Assembly (NCBI RefSeq): GCF_030825785.1
Contig: NZ_JAPJPG010000010.1
Location: forward strand, 1-48,292
Source: Anaerococcus sp.
GTDB lineage: Bacteria; Bacillota; Clostridia; Tissierellales; Peptoniphilaceae
Reading direction: 5' to 3'
Length of the DNA: 48,292 nt
Shown: in pieces, positions 34,465 to 43,264 of the stretch
Position numbering within the stretch: the stretch's first letter is position 1
How the letters are laid out: each line of letters begins with the position of its first letter
Notes under the pieces: generated by a model
Database searches by the model: none
What the model was told of the DNA's origin: nothing
The model's input: only the letters and a program-made list of their open reading frames with translations
Translations under genes and position numbers: made by a program

Positions 34465-34615
34465 GAATAAAACTTACAATGAAACCCAGTAGTTGTCCTT
34501 AGGGATAGCGAATTACACTTCATTTTGTTTAAGACCTGCCTAGAGTCTATCCTGGGCGCTGAGTATAAAAAAAGCTGGTACCGCATTCGTTGCGCTTTTA
34601 TGCTCTTTTTTTGTA
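34465..34615 (+). promoter_or_regulatory. Tyrosine T-box riboswitch
   Basis: The leader of tyrS carries the T-box core AGCTGGTACCGC (34573-34584) with TGGT, which suits a tRNA with discriminator A. Stem I is bounded by AATGAA and TTCATT and contains TAC (34514-34516), a tyrosine codon in specifier position (GAATTACACT). The terminator pairs GAGTATAAAA (34561-34570) with TTTTATGCTC (34596-34605) and ends in seven Ts. Uncharged tRNA-Tyr should stabilise the antiterminator and turn tyrS on. Confidence 0.88.
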
Positions 34616-34643
34616 CCCACTTTTAAAATAGAAAGGATGTTAG

Positions 34644-35894
34644 ATGAAATTTACTTACGAAAAAGAATACGACAATGTCTTCGATGAGCTTGTAGATCGT
34701 GGATACTACGAACAAGCAACTAACGAAGAAGAACTTAAGAAATTACTCAAGGAAGAATCAGTTAAATTCTACTGTGGATTCGATGCTACAGCAGACTCTC
34801 TAACCGTGGGCCATCTTATCCAAATAATGGTAATGATGCGTATGCAAAACTACGGCCACAGACCTGTTGCCCTTCTTGGTGGAGGAACTACCCTAATAGG
34901 AGACCCTTCAGGTAGAAGCGATATGAGAAAGGTCATGACAGAAGAGATGATCGATCACAATGCAGAGTGCTTCTACAATCAATTCCAAAGATTCTTAGAC
35001 TTCTCCGAAGGCGGAGCGACTATGCTAAACAACAAAGACTGGCTCCTTAAGCTAAACTTCGTTGAGTTTCTAAGAGATGTGGGAAGCGAGTTTTTGGTTA
35101 ATGAAATGATCAAAAAAGACGCCTACAAGAACAGAATGGCTGCAGGTGGTCTTACATTTTTCGAATTCTCCTACATGCTACTTCAATCCTACGACTTCCT
35201 TAAGATGTACAGGGAAGATGGGGTAAAGCTTGAAATGGGTGGATCTGACCAATGGTCCAACATCATAGGTGGAGTTGACCTAATCAAAAAGCACGAAGAC
35301 GGCCAAGCTTACGGCATGACCTTCTCCCTTCTTACAACTTCAGATGGAGTAAAAATGGGTAAATCCCAAAAGGGAGCTGTATGGCTTGATGAAAAGAAGA
35401 CCAGCCCTTACGAAATGTATCAATACATGAGAAATGTAGACGATAGGGACGTGGAGAAATTCCTCCTACAACTTACCTTCCTTCCAACAGATGAATGTAA
35501 GAAGTTAGGATCTGCAAGGGACGCAGCAGAAATCAACAAGGCCAAAGAAATCCTAGCCTACGAGGTAGTAAAACTAGTTCATGGCAAAGAAAAGGCAGAC
35601 GAAGCGATCGCAGCAGCTAAGGCCCTCTTTACCGGAAAAGGCGACGAAAGCGCAATGCCAACAACACAAATTGCAAAATCAGACCTACCAAAGGGACTTC
35701 TAATCCTAATGACTGAAACAGGCCTAACTAAATCAAATGGTGAAGCAAGAAGAATCATCAAGCAAGGTGGAGTTTCCATCAATGATGAGAAAGTAGCCGA
35801 TCCAAGTATAGAAGTTACAGAAGACCTCTTCGAAGATGGAAGAATAATAATCAAAAAAGGTAAGAAAAACTTCCACAAAGTAGAACTTATCTAG
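34644..35894 (+). CDS. tyrS: Tyrosyl-tRNA synthetase
   Basis: A 416-residue class I synthetase that charges tRNA-Tyr. YCGFDATADSLTVGHL holds the HIGH-equivalent, GGSDQWSNIIGG is the tyrosine-binding segment, and KMGKSQKG is the KMSKS loop. The C-terminal 65 residues form an S4 RNA-binding domain (GEARRIIKQGGVSIND). GAAAGGATGTTAG precedes the ATG. It is controlled by the T-box upstream and ended by its own terminator. Confidence 0.98.
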   Translation: MKFTYEKEYDNVFDELVDRGYYEQATNEEELKKLLKEESVKFYCGFDATADSLTVGHLIQIMVMMRMQNYGHRPVALLGGGTTLIGDPSGRSDMRKVMTEEMIDHNAECFYNQFQRFLDFSEGGATMLNNKDWLLKLNFVEFLRDVGSEFLVNEMIKKDAYKNRMAAGGLTFFEFSYMLLQSYDFLKMYREDGVKLEMGGSDQWSNIIGGVDLIKKHEDGQAYGMTFSLLTTSDGVKMGKSQKGAVWLDEKKTSPYEMYQYMRNVDDRDVEKFLLQLTFLPTDECKKLGSARDAAEINKAKEILAYEVVKLVHGKEKADEAIAAAKALFTGKGDESAMPTTQIAKSDLPKGLLILMTETGLTKSNGEARRIIKQGGVSINDEKVADPSIEVTEDLFEDGRIIIKKGKKNFHKVELI

Positions 35895-35899
35895 ATAAG

Positions 35900-35922
35900 A
35901 GCAGGCCTTGGGTCTGCTTTTT
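35900..35922 (+). terminator. tyrS terminator
   Basis: AGCAGGCC pairs with GGTCTGCT (one G-U) around a short loop and is followed by TTTTTT. Confidence 0.7.
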
Positions 35923-35965
35923 TAATAAGATAAGAACTGAAATATTTTATAAATAAAGGATAAAA

Positions 35966-36577
35966 ATGACAGAAAAAGAAAAGATGCTAAGAGGCTTACT
36001 CTATGATGCAAATTATGACAAAGAGCTTGGAAGTGAAAGGCTAAAGGCCAAGGACCTCTGCTTTAAATACAATACGACTCTTCCCTCAGATGAGGACAGC
36101 TTAAGAGAAATTATCGGCGAACTTAAGATTAAAACTAAGGGGAACTTCTTCCTTACCCCTCCTTTTTATTGTGACTATGGCTACAATATATCTGTGGGAA
36201 AGAATTTCTATGCCAATCATAATCTCATTATACTTGACGGAAACAAAGTAAGTTTTGGCGATAATGTCTTTATCGCTCCTTCCTGCACCTTTTCTACAGC
36301 AAGCCATCCTCTCGACAAGGAAAGAAGAAATAAAGGGCTCGAATACGCCCACCCTATCACAGTAGGCGATGATGTGTGGTTTGGGGCAAATGTCACAGTT
36401 CTTCCTGGAGTTAAGATTGGATCCAATGTAGTTATAGGAGCAGGAAGCCTTGTAAATAAAGACATCCCAGATAACTCTCTAGCCTTTGGCAATCCTTGCA
36501 AGGTCCATAGGAAAATCACAGAAAAAGATAGGGAAAAGCTCTGGGAATATAAGGAAAACTCTGGTTTGGAAGAATAA
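35966..36577 (+). CDS. Sugar O-acetyltransferase, maltose/galactoside acetyltransferase type
   Basis: A 203-residue left-handed beta-helix acetyltransferase of the LacA/Maa/NodL group. It begins with the family's TEKEKMLRGLLYDANYDKEL helix region, has PPFYCDYGYNI and FIAPSCTFSTASHPL with the catalytic His, then hexapeptide repeats (GDDVWFGANVTVLPGVKIG). It moves acetyl from acetyl-CoA to a sugar hydroxyl, perhaps for detoxification or a cell-surface sugar. It stands alone between tyrS and the ArsR regulator. Confidence 0.92.
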   Translation: MTEKEKMLRGLLYDANYDKELGSERLKAKDLCFKYNTTLPSDEDSLREIIGELKIKTKGNFFLTPPFYCDYGYNISVGKNFYANHNLIILDGNKVSFGDNVFIAPSCTFSTASHPLDKERRNKGLEYAHPITVGDDVWFGANVTVLPGVKIGSNVVIGAGSLVNKDIPDNSLAFGNPCKVHRKITEKDREKLWEYKENSGLEE

Positions 36578-36630
36578 TTTTTCAAAAGAAAAATAGAATC
36601 ATAACTATATCGACATTTTATGAAATATAC

Positions 36631-36655
36631 GAGTAGCTTCGGCTGCTCTTTTTTT
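36631..36655 (+). terminator. Terminator after the sugar acetyltransferase
   Basis: GAGTAGC-TTCG-GCTGCTC with a TTCG tetraloop followed by seven Ts. Confidence 0.85.
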
Positions 36656-36665
36656 GTATTTATAG

Positions 36666-36681
36666 TTAGATTAATATCTAA
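36666..36681. promoter_or_regulatory. Upstream operator palindrome of the ArsR-ABC operon
   Basis: TTAGAT-TAAT-ATCTAA, a perfect inverted repeat 11 bp upstream of the -35. It is matched by an identical-arm palindrome downstream of the promoter. Confidence 0.6.
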
Positions 36682-36691
36682 TATAGGTCTA

Positions 36692-36720
36692 TTGATATTA
36701 GATAATAATTGATCTATAAT
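36692..36720 (+). promoter_or_regulatory. Promoter of the ArsR-ABC operon
   Basis: -35 TTGATA, 17-bp spacer, -10 TATAAT. A further TTAGAT half-site lies in the spacer (36698-36703). Confidence 0.75.
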
Positions 36721-36758
36721 TAAATTAATCAAATATATTTCTAATCTATTAATTAAAC

Positions 36759-36774
36759 TTAGATATAAATCTAA
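36759..36774. promoter_or_regulatory. Downstream operator palindrome of the ArsR-ABC operon
   Basis: TTAGAT-ATAA-ATCTAA, the same arms and spacing as the upstream site, 93 bp apart start to start. It lies in the leader, directly before the AAAGGAG ribosome site, where bound repressor would block transcription. Confidence 0.6.
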
Positions 36775-36787
36775 TAAAGGAGTCAGG

Positions 36788-37987
36788 ATGAAAGAAAATT
36801 TCAATAAATTTAAGCTAATAAAAAAGACCCTCCTGGTAAATGAAGCAGGGCTTGTGATCTATTATTATACAAATTGGCTAGCCGCCTCAAACAAAAGCCA
36901 ATACTGCTTTGACGCTTCCTATCCCGGCTTTAATTTCTCAAAAGATTTGCTTCTAATGTCTATCGAAGATGTCTTTGGTTTCGAGAAGGCTTATGTCGAT
37001 TTTGTAAAGAAGGTTAAGGCTGAGTCTTTTCCCTACTTGGAAGACTTCTTCACCGAAGAAAATAAAGATATATTAAATCTTTTTTATATTTTTACCGAAA
37101 ATGATGAGAATTATCTGCCCTTTTTTGCAGGAATCTTCCAAAATCTCAATATTTTTGACCTAGAAGATTTGACTTATGAGCATTTTAAGGAAGTTTATGA
37201 TTTTTGCTTCCTAAGACATATGGGAGTTGAGATAAGCTATAGTAATCATAAGGATTTAAAAAGTCTAATCGATTCTAAAAAGAAAATTCTTAAAAAAGAT
37301 TTCCCATATTTTTTGTCTAAGCTTCCCTATAAGGATGAGCTTTCTATGGATCTTGTGAGATCTTTTACTAATACTAGGTCAATCTACGATAGAATCTTAC
37401 CTCTCACTGATAAGCTTTGCGAGATAATAAAGAAAAATATTCCCTTGATTGAGGACGACCTTGATAAGCATTTTGACCATCTGGCAGAAGATGACTTCAA
37501 GCTTTTAAGAGATCTCAGTGATCAAGTGGGTATAAATCCTCTTCTAAATAAAATGGGATCTCCCCTTAATGTTTATAGTCTTATCATGGCTCCTAATATG
37601 GAGATGATTCAATATATGTCAGAAGATAACGATTTTGCTTTTATAAAGTTTGGTATCTTTGCAGATAAGGAGAAAAAGAATGTAAGGAAGTTAAAACTCT
37701 TAAGCCAGTACCTTAAGGTTTTAGGAGATCCTACTAGGATTGACATCCTGGATTTACTTATGGAGAAGTCCTACTATTCCAAGGAGCTTTCCGACAAGCT
37801 TTTCATTACTCCTGCCACCCTCTCCTACCACCTAAGTCAACTTCATGTTTGTGGCTTTGTAGGTGCTTATATCGATGGTAGGAGGACTTATTACTATTTG
37901 AGAAAGCCTGGCTTTAAGAAAATTATAGATGACCTTAATGATTTTTGTAAAAATATAAGGGAGGAAAATCATGATAGTAAGGAATGA
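36788..37987 (+). CDS. ArsR-family regulator with long N-terminal domain
   Basis: A 399-residue protein. Only the last quarter is a recognisable winged helix: LKVLGDPTRIDILDLL (about 309-324), recognition helix TPATLSYHLSQL (341-352) and wing DGRRTYYYL (363-371), all ArsR/SmtB type. The first 300 residues are an unassigned, mainly helical domain; simple ArsR proteins are about 100 residues. No clear metal-site cysteine pair is seen in the HTH. It opens the operon, its stop region overlaps the first ABC gene by 17 nt, and two matching palindromes surround its promoter. It is therefore probably an autoregulatory repressor whose N-terminal domain senses the compound the transporters move. Confidence 0.85.
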   Translation: MKENFNKFKLIKKTLLVNEAGLVIYYYTNWLAASNKSQYCFDASYPGFNFSKDLLLMSIEDVFGFEKAYVDFVKKVKAESFPYLEDFFTEENKDILNLFYIFTENDENYLPFFAGIFQNLNIFDLEDLTYEHFKEVYDFCFLRHMGVEISYSNHKDLKSLIDSKKKILKKDFPYFLSKLPYKDELSMDLVRSFTNTRSIYDRILPLTDKLCEIIKKNIPLIEDDLDKHFDHLAEDDFKLLRDLSDQVGINPLLNKMGSPLNVYSLIMAPNMEMIQYMSEDNDFAFIKFGIFADKEKKNVRKLKLLSQYLKVLGDPTRIDILDLLMEKSYYSKELSDKLFITPATLSYHLSQLHVCGFVGAYIDGRRTYYYLRKPGFKKIIDDLNDFCKNIREENHDSKE

Positions 37988-39839
37988 AAATCCAAGAGAA
38001 AACCTCGCCCAAAATCTCGATTCAGAAGAGAAGATAAAATCCTATTTGAGAGCAAAAAACTTATCTAATTTCAAGCTTTTACGTATTGCCTATAGTCCCT
38101 TTAGGGATAATTTAAAGATAAAACTTTCCTTGTTGATTTATCCCTTTGTAAATGGACTGATACCTATCTTACAAGCCTTTATCATGTACCTTTTGGTAGG
38201 GCTTATAAGTAAGGGAACGGGCCTTAGGACTATGATCCTTATAATCACAGCCTATAGCCTTGTAATTTTCGCCTTTTCCTTGGTTTCTAAGCAAATCGAA
38301 CGTAGAACTTTTCCGACCTATATGGATACTAGGCTTAATTTCTTCGTAAGGGCGGCAGGATCTATTATGAAGATGGATTATGGTCTTGGGGAAAATTCCC
38401 TCTTTATGGGAGAATTTACCAGGGGCTTTGAGCCATTTTCAAATAATAGCCAAGGGCTTGAGGGAATCTATCATGATATGTATCCCCTCCTTTCAAGTAT
38501 AATTTCCTTTGTTGTAATTTCAGTAATTATGGCAAAGCTTAATCCTCTAATCTGTATCTTTGCCCTAATTTCTATACTAATCCAACTTTTAATTAGAAAT
38601 TATACTGATAAATACAGGCACGAGCATACAGGAGAGCTTAACAAGGTAAGAAGAAAGACATCTTCCTTTTATAGTGAGGCTAGCGACTTTCGTTTTGCCA
38701 AGGATATTAGGATTTTCTCCTTCAAGGAAAGATTTATTGAAGGCTTTAAGCCCCTAGTAGCTGATGTAGTAAGGATTTCTAGAGTTTTCATCAAGCCTGA
38801 GATATTCTTATCGCCTATCCTCGCCATAGCCTTGGTTGGGATAGAGGCTATTTGCTTTTATTTCTTGGCAGGAAAAATCATAACTCATGAGATAAGTCTA
38901 AAGGACCTTACCCTAATGATTACTTCTGTGGCAATCTTAAGCAAGGTCTCCCTTACTCTTGTAACAAACCTTGCCCAAACTAGGGCCAATCTCATGTATG
39001 TAGGAGACGGCTTTGATATGATAAGAGATGACCTAGAATCAACTTGTGGAAATAAGAAGATTACAGGCCCTATGTCAATAGAATTTAGAAATGTATCCTT
39101 TTCTTACCCTCTTTCTAGTAAAAAGGTCCTAGATGATCTCTCCTTTACTATAAAAGAAAGAGAGAAAGTCGCCATAGTTGGGGTAAATGGAGCTGGTAAG
39201 TCTACCATAGTTTCCTTAATCCTAGGACTATATAAGCCAACTCAAGGGGAGATTTTAATAAATGGGATAAATGCCAATGAGCTTGACCTTAAGGAAAGAT
39301 TTAAGGCCTTTGCCACAGTCCTTCAAAATGTAGAGCCTCTTTCTGTATCTATAGCAGAAAATGTGGCAGGGACTTGCAAGAATATAGATAGGAAAAAAGT
39401 AATAGAAGCAATAAATAAGGCGGGCCTTTCCTACAAGCTCGACCAGCTTCCTAAGGGGATAGATACCCAAATGACTAGAAATATCTACGAGGATGGAACG
39501 CTTTTTTCTGGAGGAGAAAACCAAAAGCTTGCCATAGCCCGTGCTATTTATAGGACAGATGCCAAATCCCTTATCATGGATGAGCCAACAGCTGCCCTTG
39601 ACGCCTTAGCTGAGGAGAAAATCTATAAAGATCTGGAAAATATAAGTCAAGGAAAGACTCTAATTTTTATCTCCCACAGGCTAGCTTCAACCAGGTTTTG
39701 CGATACAATTATGCTTCTTGATGGCGGAAAGATAAAAGAAATCGGGAGCCATGAAGAACTATTAGCTAAAAATGGACTTTATAAACAAATGTACGAATCC
39801 CAAAGAAAATACTACAAGGAGGAAGATAATGAAAAATAA
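37971..39839 (+). CDS. ABC exporter half-transporter, permease-ATPase fusion (first)
   Basis: A 622-residue type IV ABC half-transporter. About six membrane helices occupy residues 50-335. The ATPase follows: Walker A GVNGAGKST (404-412), signature FSGGENQ (512-518), Walker B LIMDEPT (534-540) with the catalytic Glu, and H-loop His569. The signature departs slightly from LSGGQ. Start at ATG 37971 with GGGAGGAAA before it, overlapping the regulator gene. It probably pairs with the next gene product as a heterodimer. Substrate unknown; drugs, lipids or peptides are possible. Confidence 0.93.
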   Translation: MIVRNENPRENLAQNLDSEEKIKSYLRAKNLSNFKLLRIAYSPFRDNLKIKLSLLIYPFVNGLIPILQAFIMYLLVGLISKGTGLRTMILIITAYSLVIFAFSLVSKQIERRTFPTYMDTRLNFFVRAAGSIMKMDYGLGENSLFMGEFTRGFEPFSNNSQGLEGIYHDMYPLLSSIISFVVISVIMAKLNPLICIFALISILIQLLIRNYTDKYRHEHTGELNKVRRKTSSFYSEASDFRFAKDIRIFSFKERFIEGFKPLVADVVRISRVFIKPEIFLSPILAIALVGIEAICFYFLAGKIITHEISLKDLTLMITSVAILSKVSLTLVTNLAQTRANLMYVGDGFDMIRDDLESTCGNKKITGPMSIEFRNVSFSYPLSSKKVLDDLSFTIKEREKVAIVGVNGAGKSTIVSLILGLYKPTQGEILINGINANELDLKERFKAFATVLQNVEPLSVSIAENVAGTCKNIDRKKVIEAINKAGLSYKLDQLPKGIDTQMTRNIYEDGTLFSGGENQKLAIARAIYRTDAKSLIMDEPTAALDALAEEKIYKDLENISQGKTLIFISHRLASTRFCDTIMLLDGGKIKEIGSHEELLAKNGLYKQMYESQRKYYKEEDNEK

Positions 39840-41586
39840 ATTAAAAGCCTTGTGGCTATTTGCCAAAATTATAGGAAGAAATGATCCCTTCTATCTAATA
39901 ATTATCCTCCTCAATGCCCTAATCAATTCGGCTAAGAGTGTAGTAGATATCTTTGTACCAATGATTTTTATCAATCAAATCACAAATCCCAGACCTATAC
40001 CAGATTTTATAAGACTTGTAAGTTTTATAGTTCTAGGAAAAGTCCTCCTAGAAATAATATCTAGGATATCTAACAGGGAAGAATTTGTAAGGCGTCAGGG
40101 GATAAATGACTATCTGACCTTCGAGCTTGCAAAAAAAGCCATGAACTTATCCTACGAAAATATAGAAAATCCCCACACCCTAGATTTAAAGGAAAAAGCC
40201 AATGCTGCCATAAATATGGGATCCATCCACAATCTCTTGTGGTGTTTACGAGAAATAATAACGAGCCTATCAACCATGCTAGCTACGGCTATAATCATAA
40301 TAAATTTCTCCCCTTACCTAGTAGCTTTTTCTATAGGAATTTCTTTGCTGATAATTGTAGCGAGCATAAAGGAATCCGCCTACACTAGAAAGTTTGATTT
40401 GGAAATTGTTGATGTAAATAGGAGATTCTCCTACTATTTCTCCCTTATGGGAGGACCTAGCTTTCAAAAAGAGATAAGAGTCTATGACTTAGGAGGTTTG
40501 ATAAACTCAAAGGTGAGATCCTACCTTAGAAAGATGCTTAATGAATTTAACAAGAGATATGCCTATGAGGCCAATATGGGAGCTATCAAAATTTTCTTAG
40601 AAACTATTCTAAGATTTATCTCCTACACCTATGTGGCAATGAGGACCTTGTCTAAGGCCTATGGCCCACAGATTACTTTCGGTGAATTTTCCCTAATAAT
40701 TTCCGCTAACGAAAACTTCATGAAGGCCTTCCAAGACATGTTTACTGAAACAGGTGACTTTATCCTAAGCCTTGCCAATCTCATTCCTCTATATGATTTC
40801 ATTAATCTCGAAAGCTCTGGAGAAACAAAACTTAAAAAGACAGGAGACTTCGAAAGCCTTGAGTTTAAAAATGTAAGCTTTGCCTATCCAGGAAGTGACA
40901 GACAAATTCTCGACGACATTTCCTTTAAGATCAGAAGGGGCGAGAAAATCTCTATAGTAGGAGTAAATAATGCAGGAAAGACAACACTTGTAAAGTTAAT
41001 CGCTAGATTTTATGAAATAGATAAGGGAGAAATCCTCTACAATGGAGAAAATATCAAAGATATCGATATCTATAAAAAAGTGTCTGCTGTGTTCCAAGAT
41101 TTTTCCATAATGCCTTTTACAATAAAGGAAAATCTAATAGGAAATAAGGATTATAAGAAGGAAAAAATAGATGAACTTCTAAAAGAGCTAGATCTTTATA
41201 GAAAGATAGCTGATTTAGAATATGGCCTTGATACTTATATGAACAAGGAAATCTATGAAAATGCAACCAACCTATCCCTAGGTCAAAAGCAAAAGCTTGC
41301 CATAGCAAGGTGTCTTTACCAAAATCCCGACCTAATCATATTAGATGAGCCGACAGCAAGTCTCGATCCCTTAGCAGAAGCTAAAATCTACGAGCAGTTT
41401 AACGAGATGACTAAGGGTAAGACTGTAATTTTCATATCTCATAGGATGAGCTCGACAAGATTTACCGACAAGGTTCTCCTTCTAGATGAAGGCAAAATCA
41501 AGGCCTTTGACTCCCACGAAAATCTAATGAAAACGGACAACATCTACTCCATTCTCTACAAGTCCCAAGCCCAATATTATAAGTAA
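39829..41586 (+). CDS. ABC exporter half-transporter, permease-ATPase fusion (second)
   Basis: A 585-residue half-transporter. It has six predicted helices before residue 320, then Walker A GVNNAGKTT (378-386), signature LSLGQKQ (482-488) and Walker B LIILDEPT (502-509). The signature has LSLGQ instead of LSGGQ, and the two partners differ in this loop, as often seen in heterodimeric exporters with unequal ATP sites. The ATG at 39829 has AAGGAGGAAGATA before it and overlaps the first transporter by 11 nt; a longer in-frame ATG at 39772 lacks a site. It ends the operon. Confidence 0.93.
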   Translation: MKNKLKALWLFAKIIGRNDPFYLIIILLNALINSAKSVVDIFVPMIFINQITNPRPIPDFIRLVSFIVLGKVLLEIISRISNREEFVRRQGINDYLTFELAKKAMNLSYENIENPHTLDLKEKANAAINMGSIHNLLWCLREIITSLSTMLATAIIIINFSPYLVAFSIGISLLIIVASIKESAYTRKFDLEIVDVNRRFSYYFSLMGGPSFQKEIRVYDLGGLINSKVRSYLRKMLNEFNKRYAYEANMGAIKIFLETILRFISYTYVAMRTLSKAYGPQITFGEFSLIISANENFMKAFQDMFTETGDFILSLANLIPLYDFINLESSGETKLKKTGDFESLEFKNVSFAYPGSDRQILDDISFKIRRGEKISIVGVNNAGKTTLVKLIARFYEIDKGEILYNGENIKDIDIYKKVSAVFQDFSIMPFTIKENLIGNKDYKKEKIDELLKELDLYRKIADLEYGLDTYMNKEIYENATNLSLGQKQKLAIARCLYQNPDLIILDEPTASLDPLAEAKIYEQFNEMTKGKTVIFISHRMSSTRFTDKVLLLDEGKIKAFDSHENLMKTDNIYSILYKSQAQYYK

Positions 41587-41592
41587 AAGTAG

Positions 41593-41630
41593 GCCCTTCT
41601 AAGGATAATAGTCTAGAAGGGCTTTTCTTT
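41593..41630 (+). terminator. Terminator of the ArsR-ABC operon
   Basis: GCCCTTCTA pairs with TAGAAGGGC around a 12-nt loop, followed by TTTTCTTT. Confidence 0.8.
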
Positions 41631-41639
41631 ATCTTATCT

Positions 41640-41900
41640 TATTATCTTTGACATTTTTAATCTTGCTAATAAATCTACTAACCAATCTCTAGTCTAGACA
41701 CAATAATTTTTATTTAGATCAAGTCGCTTTTTTGGATATTAATGCATTGATTGACTTATGCATATACTATCAAAATATTACAAAAATTAAATAGAAATCT
41801 TTTTTGAAAAGATAATTTTACGAACAAAACGTTTGCTTTCCAAAGTTTAAACGAAGAAGACTTTCTATCCATTTTTACTCAAAATATCCATTATTTTTTC
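41640..41900. other. Upstream region of larA with candidate control sites
   Basis: About 260 nt without a gene. Two sequences stand out: an inverted repeat TGCAT-N10-ATGCA (41743-41762), and ACAAAACGTTTGCT (41824-41837), which matches a CcpA cre site except at the first two bases. Either could regulate larA; neither is proven. Confidence 0.35.
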
Positions 41901-41929
41901 TTGACATTGATTAATTTTGCTATTATAGT
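41901..41929 (+). promoter_or_regulatory. Strong promoter of larA
   Basis: -35 TTGACA (consensus), 17-bp spacer, -10 TATAGT. The ATG is about 43 nt downstream of the -10, with AGGAG before it. Confidence 0.8.
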
Positions 41930-41971
41930 CTATACTGTTGCATATTTATTAATATAATAGGAGATGTTAAA

Positions 41972-43249
41972 ATGATTAAAATAAATGTTCCATATGACCA
42001 TACAAGTATGGAGGTCGCTTTAGAAGATAAGAATTTTTCTGGTAAACTTGAGGGAAAACAAACCCAATATGTACCTGAGAAAGAAGAAGCCCAAATAGTA
42101 GAAGATTCTTTAGACAATCCAATAGGCCAAAAGAGTCTCGAAGAACTTGCCCAAGGTAAAAAGGATATTGTAATTATTAGTTCAGACCATACTCGTCCAG
42201 TTCCTTCAAAAGTTATTACACCTATTTTGCTAAGAAGAATACGTAGTGCTAACCCAGATGCCCGTATTCGTATTCTTGTAGCAACAGGATTCCACCGTCC
42301 ATCAACTAGAGAAGAATTAATAAACAAATACGGTCAAGAAATAGTAGATAACGAAGAAATTGTAATGCACGTATCAACAGATGATAGTTCGATGAAAGAA
42401 ATTGGAACTCTTCCAAGTGGTGGAGCTTGTATCATCAACAAAATCGCTGCTGAATGTGATCTTTTAATCGCTGAAGGATTTATAGAAGCCCACTTTTTTG
42501 CAGGCTTTTCTGGAGGAAGAAAATCAGTTTTACCAGGAATTGCTTCTTATAAGACAATTATGGCCAACCACAGTGGTGAATTTATAGATAATAAAAATTC
42601 AAGAACTGGAAACTTAAAGCATAATTTAATCCATGAAGATATGGTTTATGCAGCAAGAACAGCTAAGCTCGCCTTTATCATTAACGTCGTATTGAATGGT
42701 AAACACGAAATAATAGGTTCTTTTGCAGGTGATATGGAAAAAGCTCACAAGGTTGGTTGTGACTTTGTAAGAGAACTTGCAAGCGTTAAGAAGATTGACT
42801 GTGATATAGCTATTACTACAAATGGTGGAGCTCCTCTTGATCAAAATATTTACCAAGCTGTAAAGGGTATGACAGCTGCTGAAGCAACTGTCAAAGAAGG
42901 CGGAGTAATCATCTGCTGCTGTGCTTGTGGTGATGGTCACGGTGGTGAAGGCTTCTACCACAATATAGCCGATGTAAAAGAAGCTAGAGAATTTGAAGAA
43001 ATGGCAATCAACACTCCAAGGCTCGAAACCTTACCAGACCAATGGACTTCTCAAATCTTTGCCCGTATCCTTTCTCACTATCATGTAATAATGGTATCTG
43101 ACCAAGTAGATGAAAAACTTGTAAATGATTTGCACATGCAACTTGCAAGATCTATGGATGAAGGATTGAGATTAGCTTTTGATATCATGGGAGATGATGC
43201 GAAAGTAGTTGTAATTCCTGATGGTTTAGGCGTAGTTGTAGAAAATTAA
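41972..43249 (+). CDS. larA: Nickel-pincer-dependent lactate racemase (LarA)
   Basis: A 425-residue enzyme that interconverts L- and D-lactate using a covalently bound nickel-pincer nucleotide. Key residues fall at the same numbers as in the Lactiplantibacillus plantarum enzyme: His108 (ATGFHRP), His174 (EAHFFAG), Lys184 (GGRKSVLPG), His200 (MANHSGE) and Arg75 (SDHTRPV). This supports true lactate racemase activity over a distant LarA homologue with another 2-hydroxy acid. It is followed after 15 nt by a MIP channel, as LarD is in the L. plantarum lar operon. larB, larC and larE for cofactor synthesis are not in the window. Confidence 0.92.
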   Translation: MIKINVPYDHTSMEVALEDKNFSGKLEGKQTQYVPEKEEAQIVEDSLDNPIGQKSLEELAQGKKDIVIISSDHTRPVPSKVITPILLRRIRSANPDARIRILVATGFHRPSTREELINKYGQEIVDNEEIVMHVSTDDSSMKEIGTLPSGGACIINKIAAECDLLIAEGFIEAHFFAGFSGGRKSVLPGIASYKTIMANHSGEFIDNKNSRTGNLKHNLIHEDMVYAARTAKLAFIINVVLNGKHEIIGSFAGDMEKAHKVGCDFVRELASVKKIDCDIAITTNGGAPLDQNIYQAVKGMTAAEATVKEGGVIICCCACGDGHGGEGFYHNIADVKEAREFEEMAINTPRLETLPDQWTSQIFARILSHYHVIMVSDQVDEKLVNDLHMQLARSMDEGLRLAFDIMGDDAKVVVIPDGLGVVVEN

Positions 43250-43264
43250 TAGGAAGGATTTTAG

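Noticed and set aside
39772..39828. Longer N-terminus of the second ABC transporter
   Set aside because: The added residues read the end of the first transporter gene in another frame; AGGAGG supports 39829.
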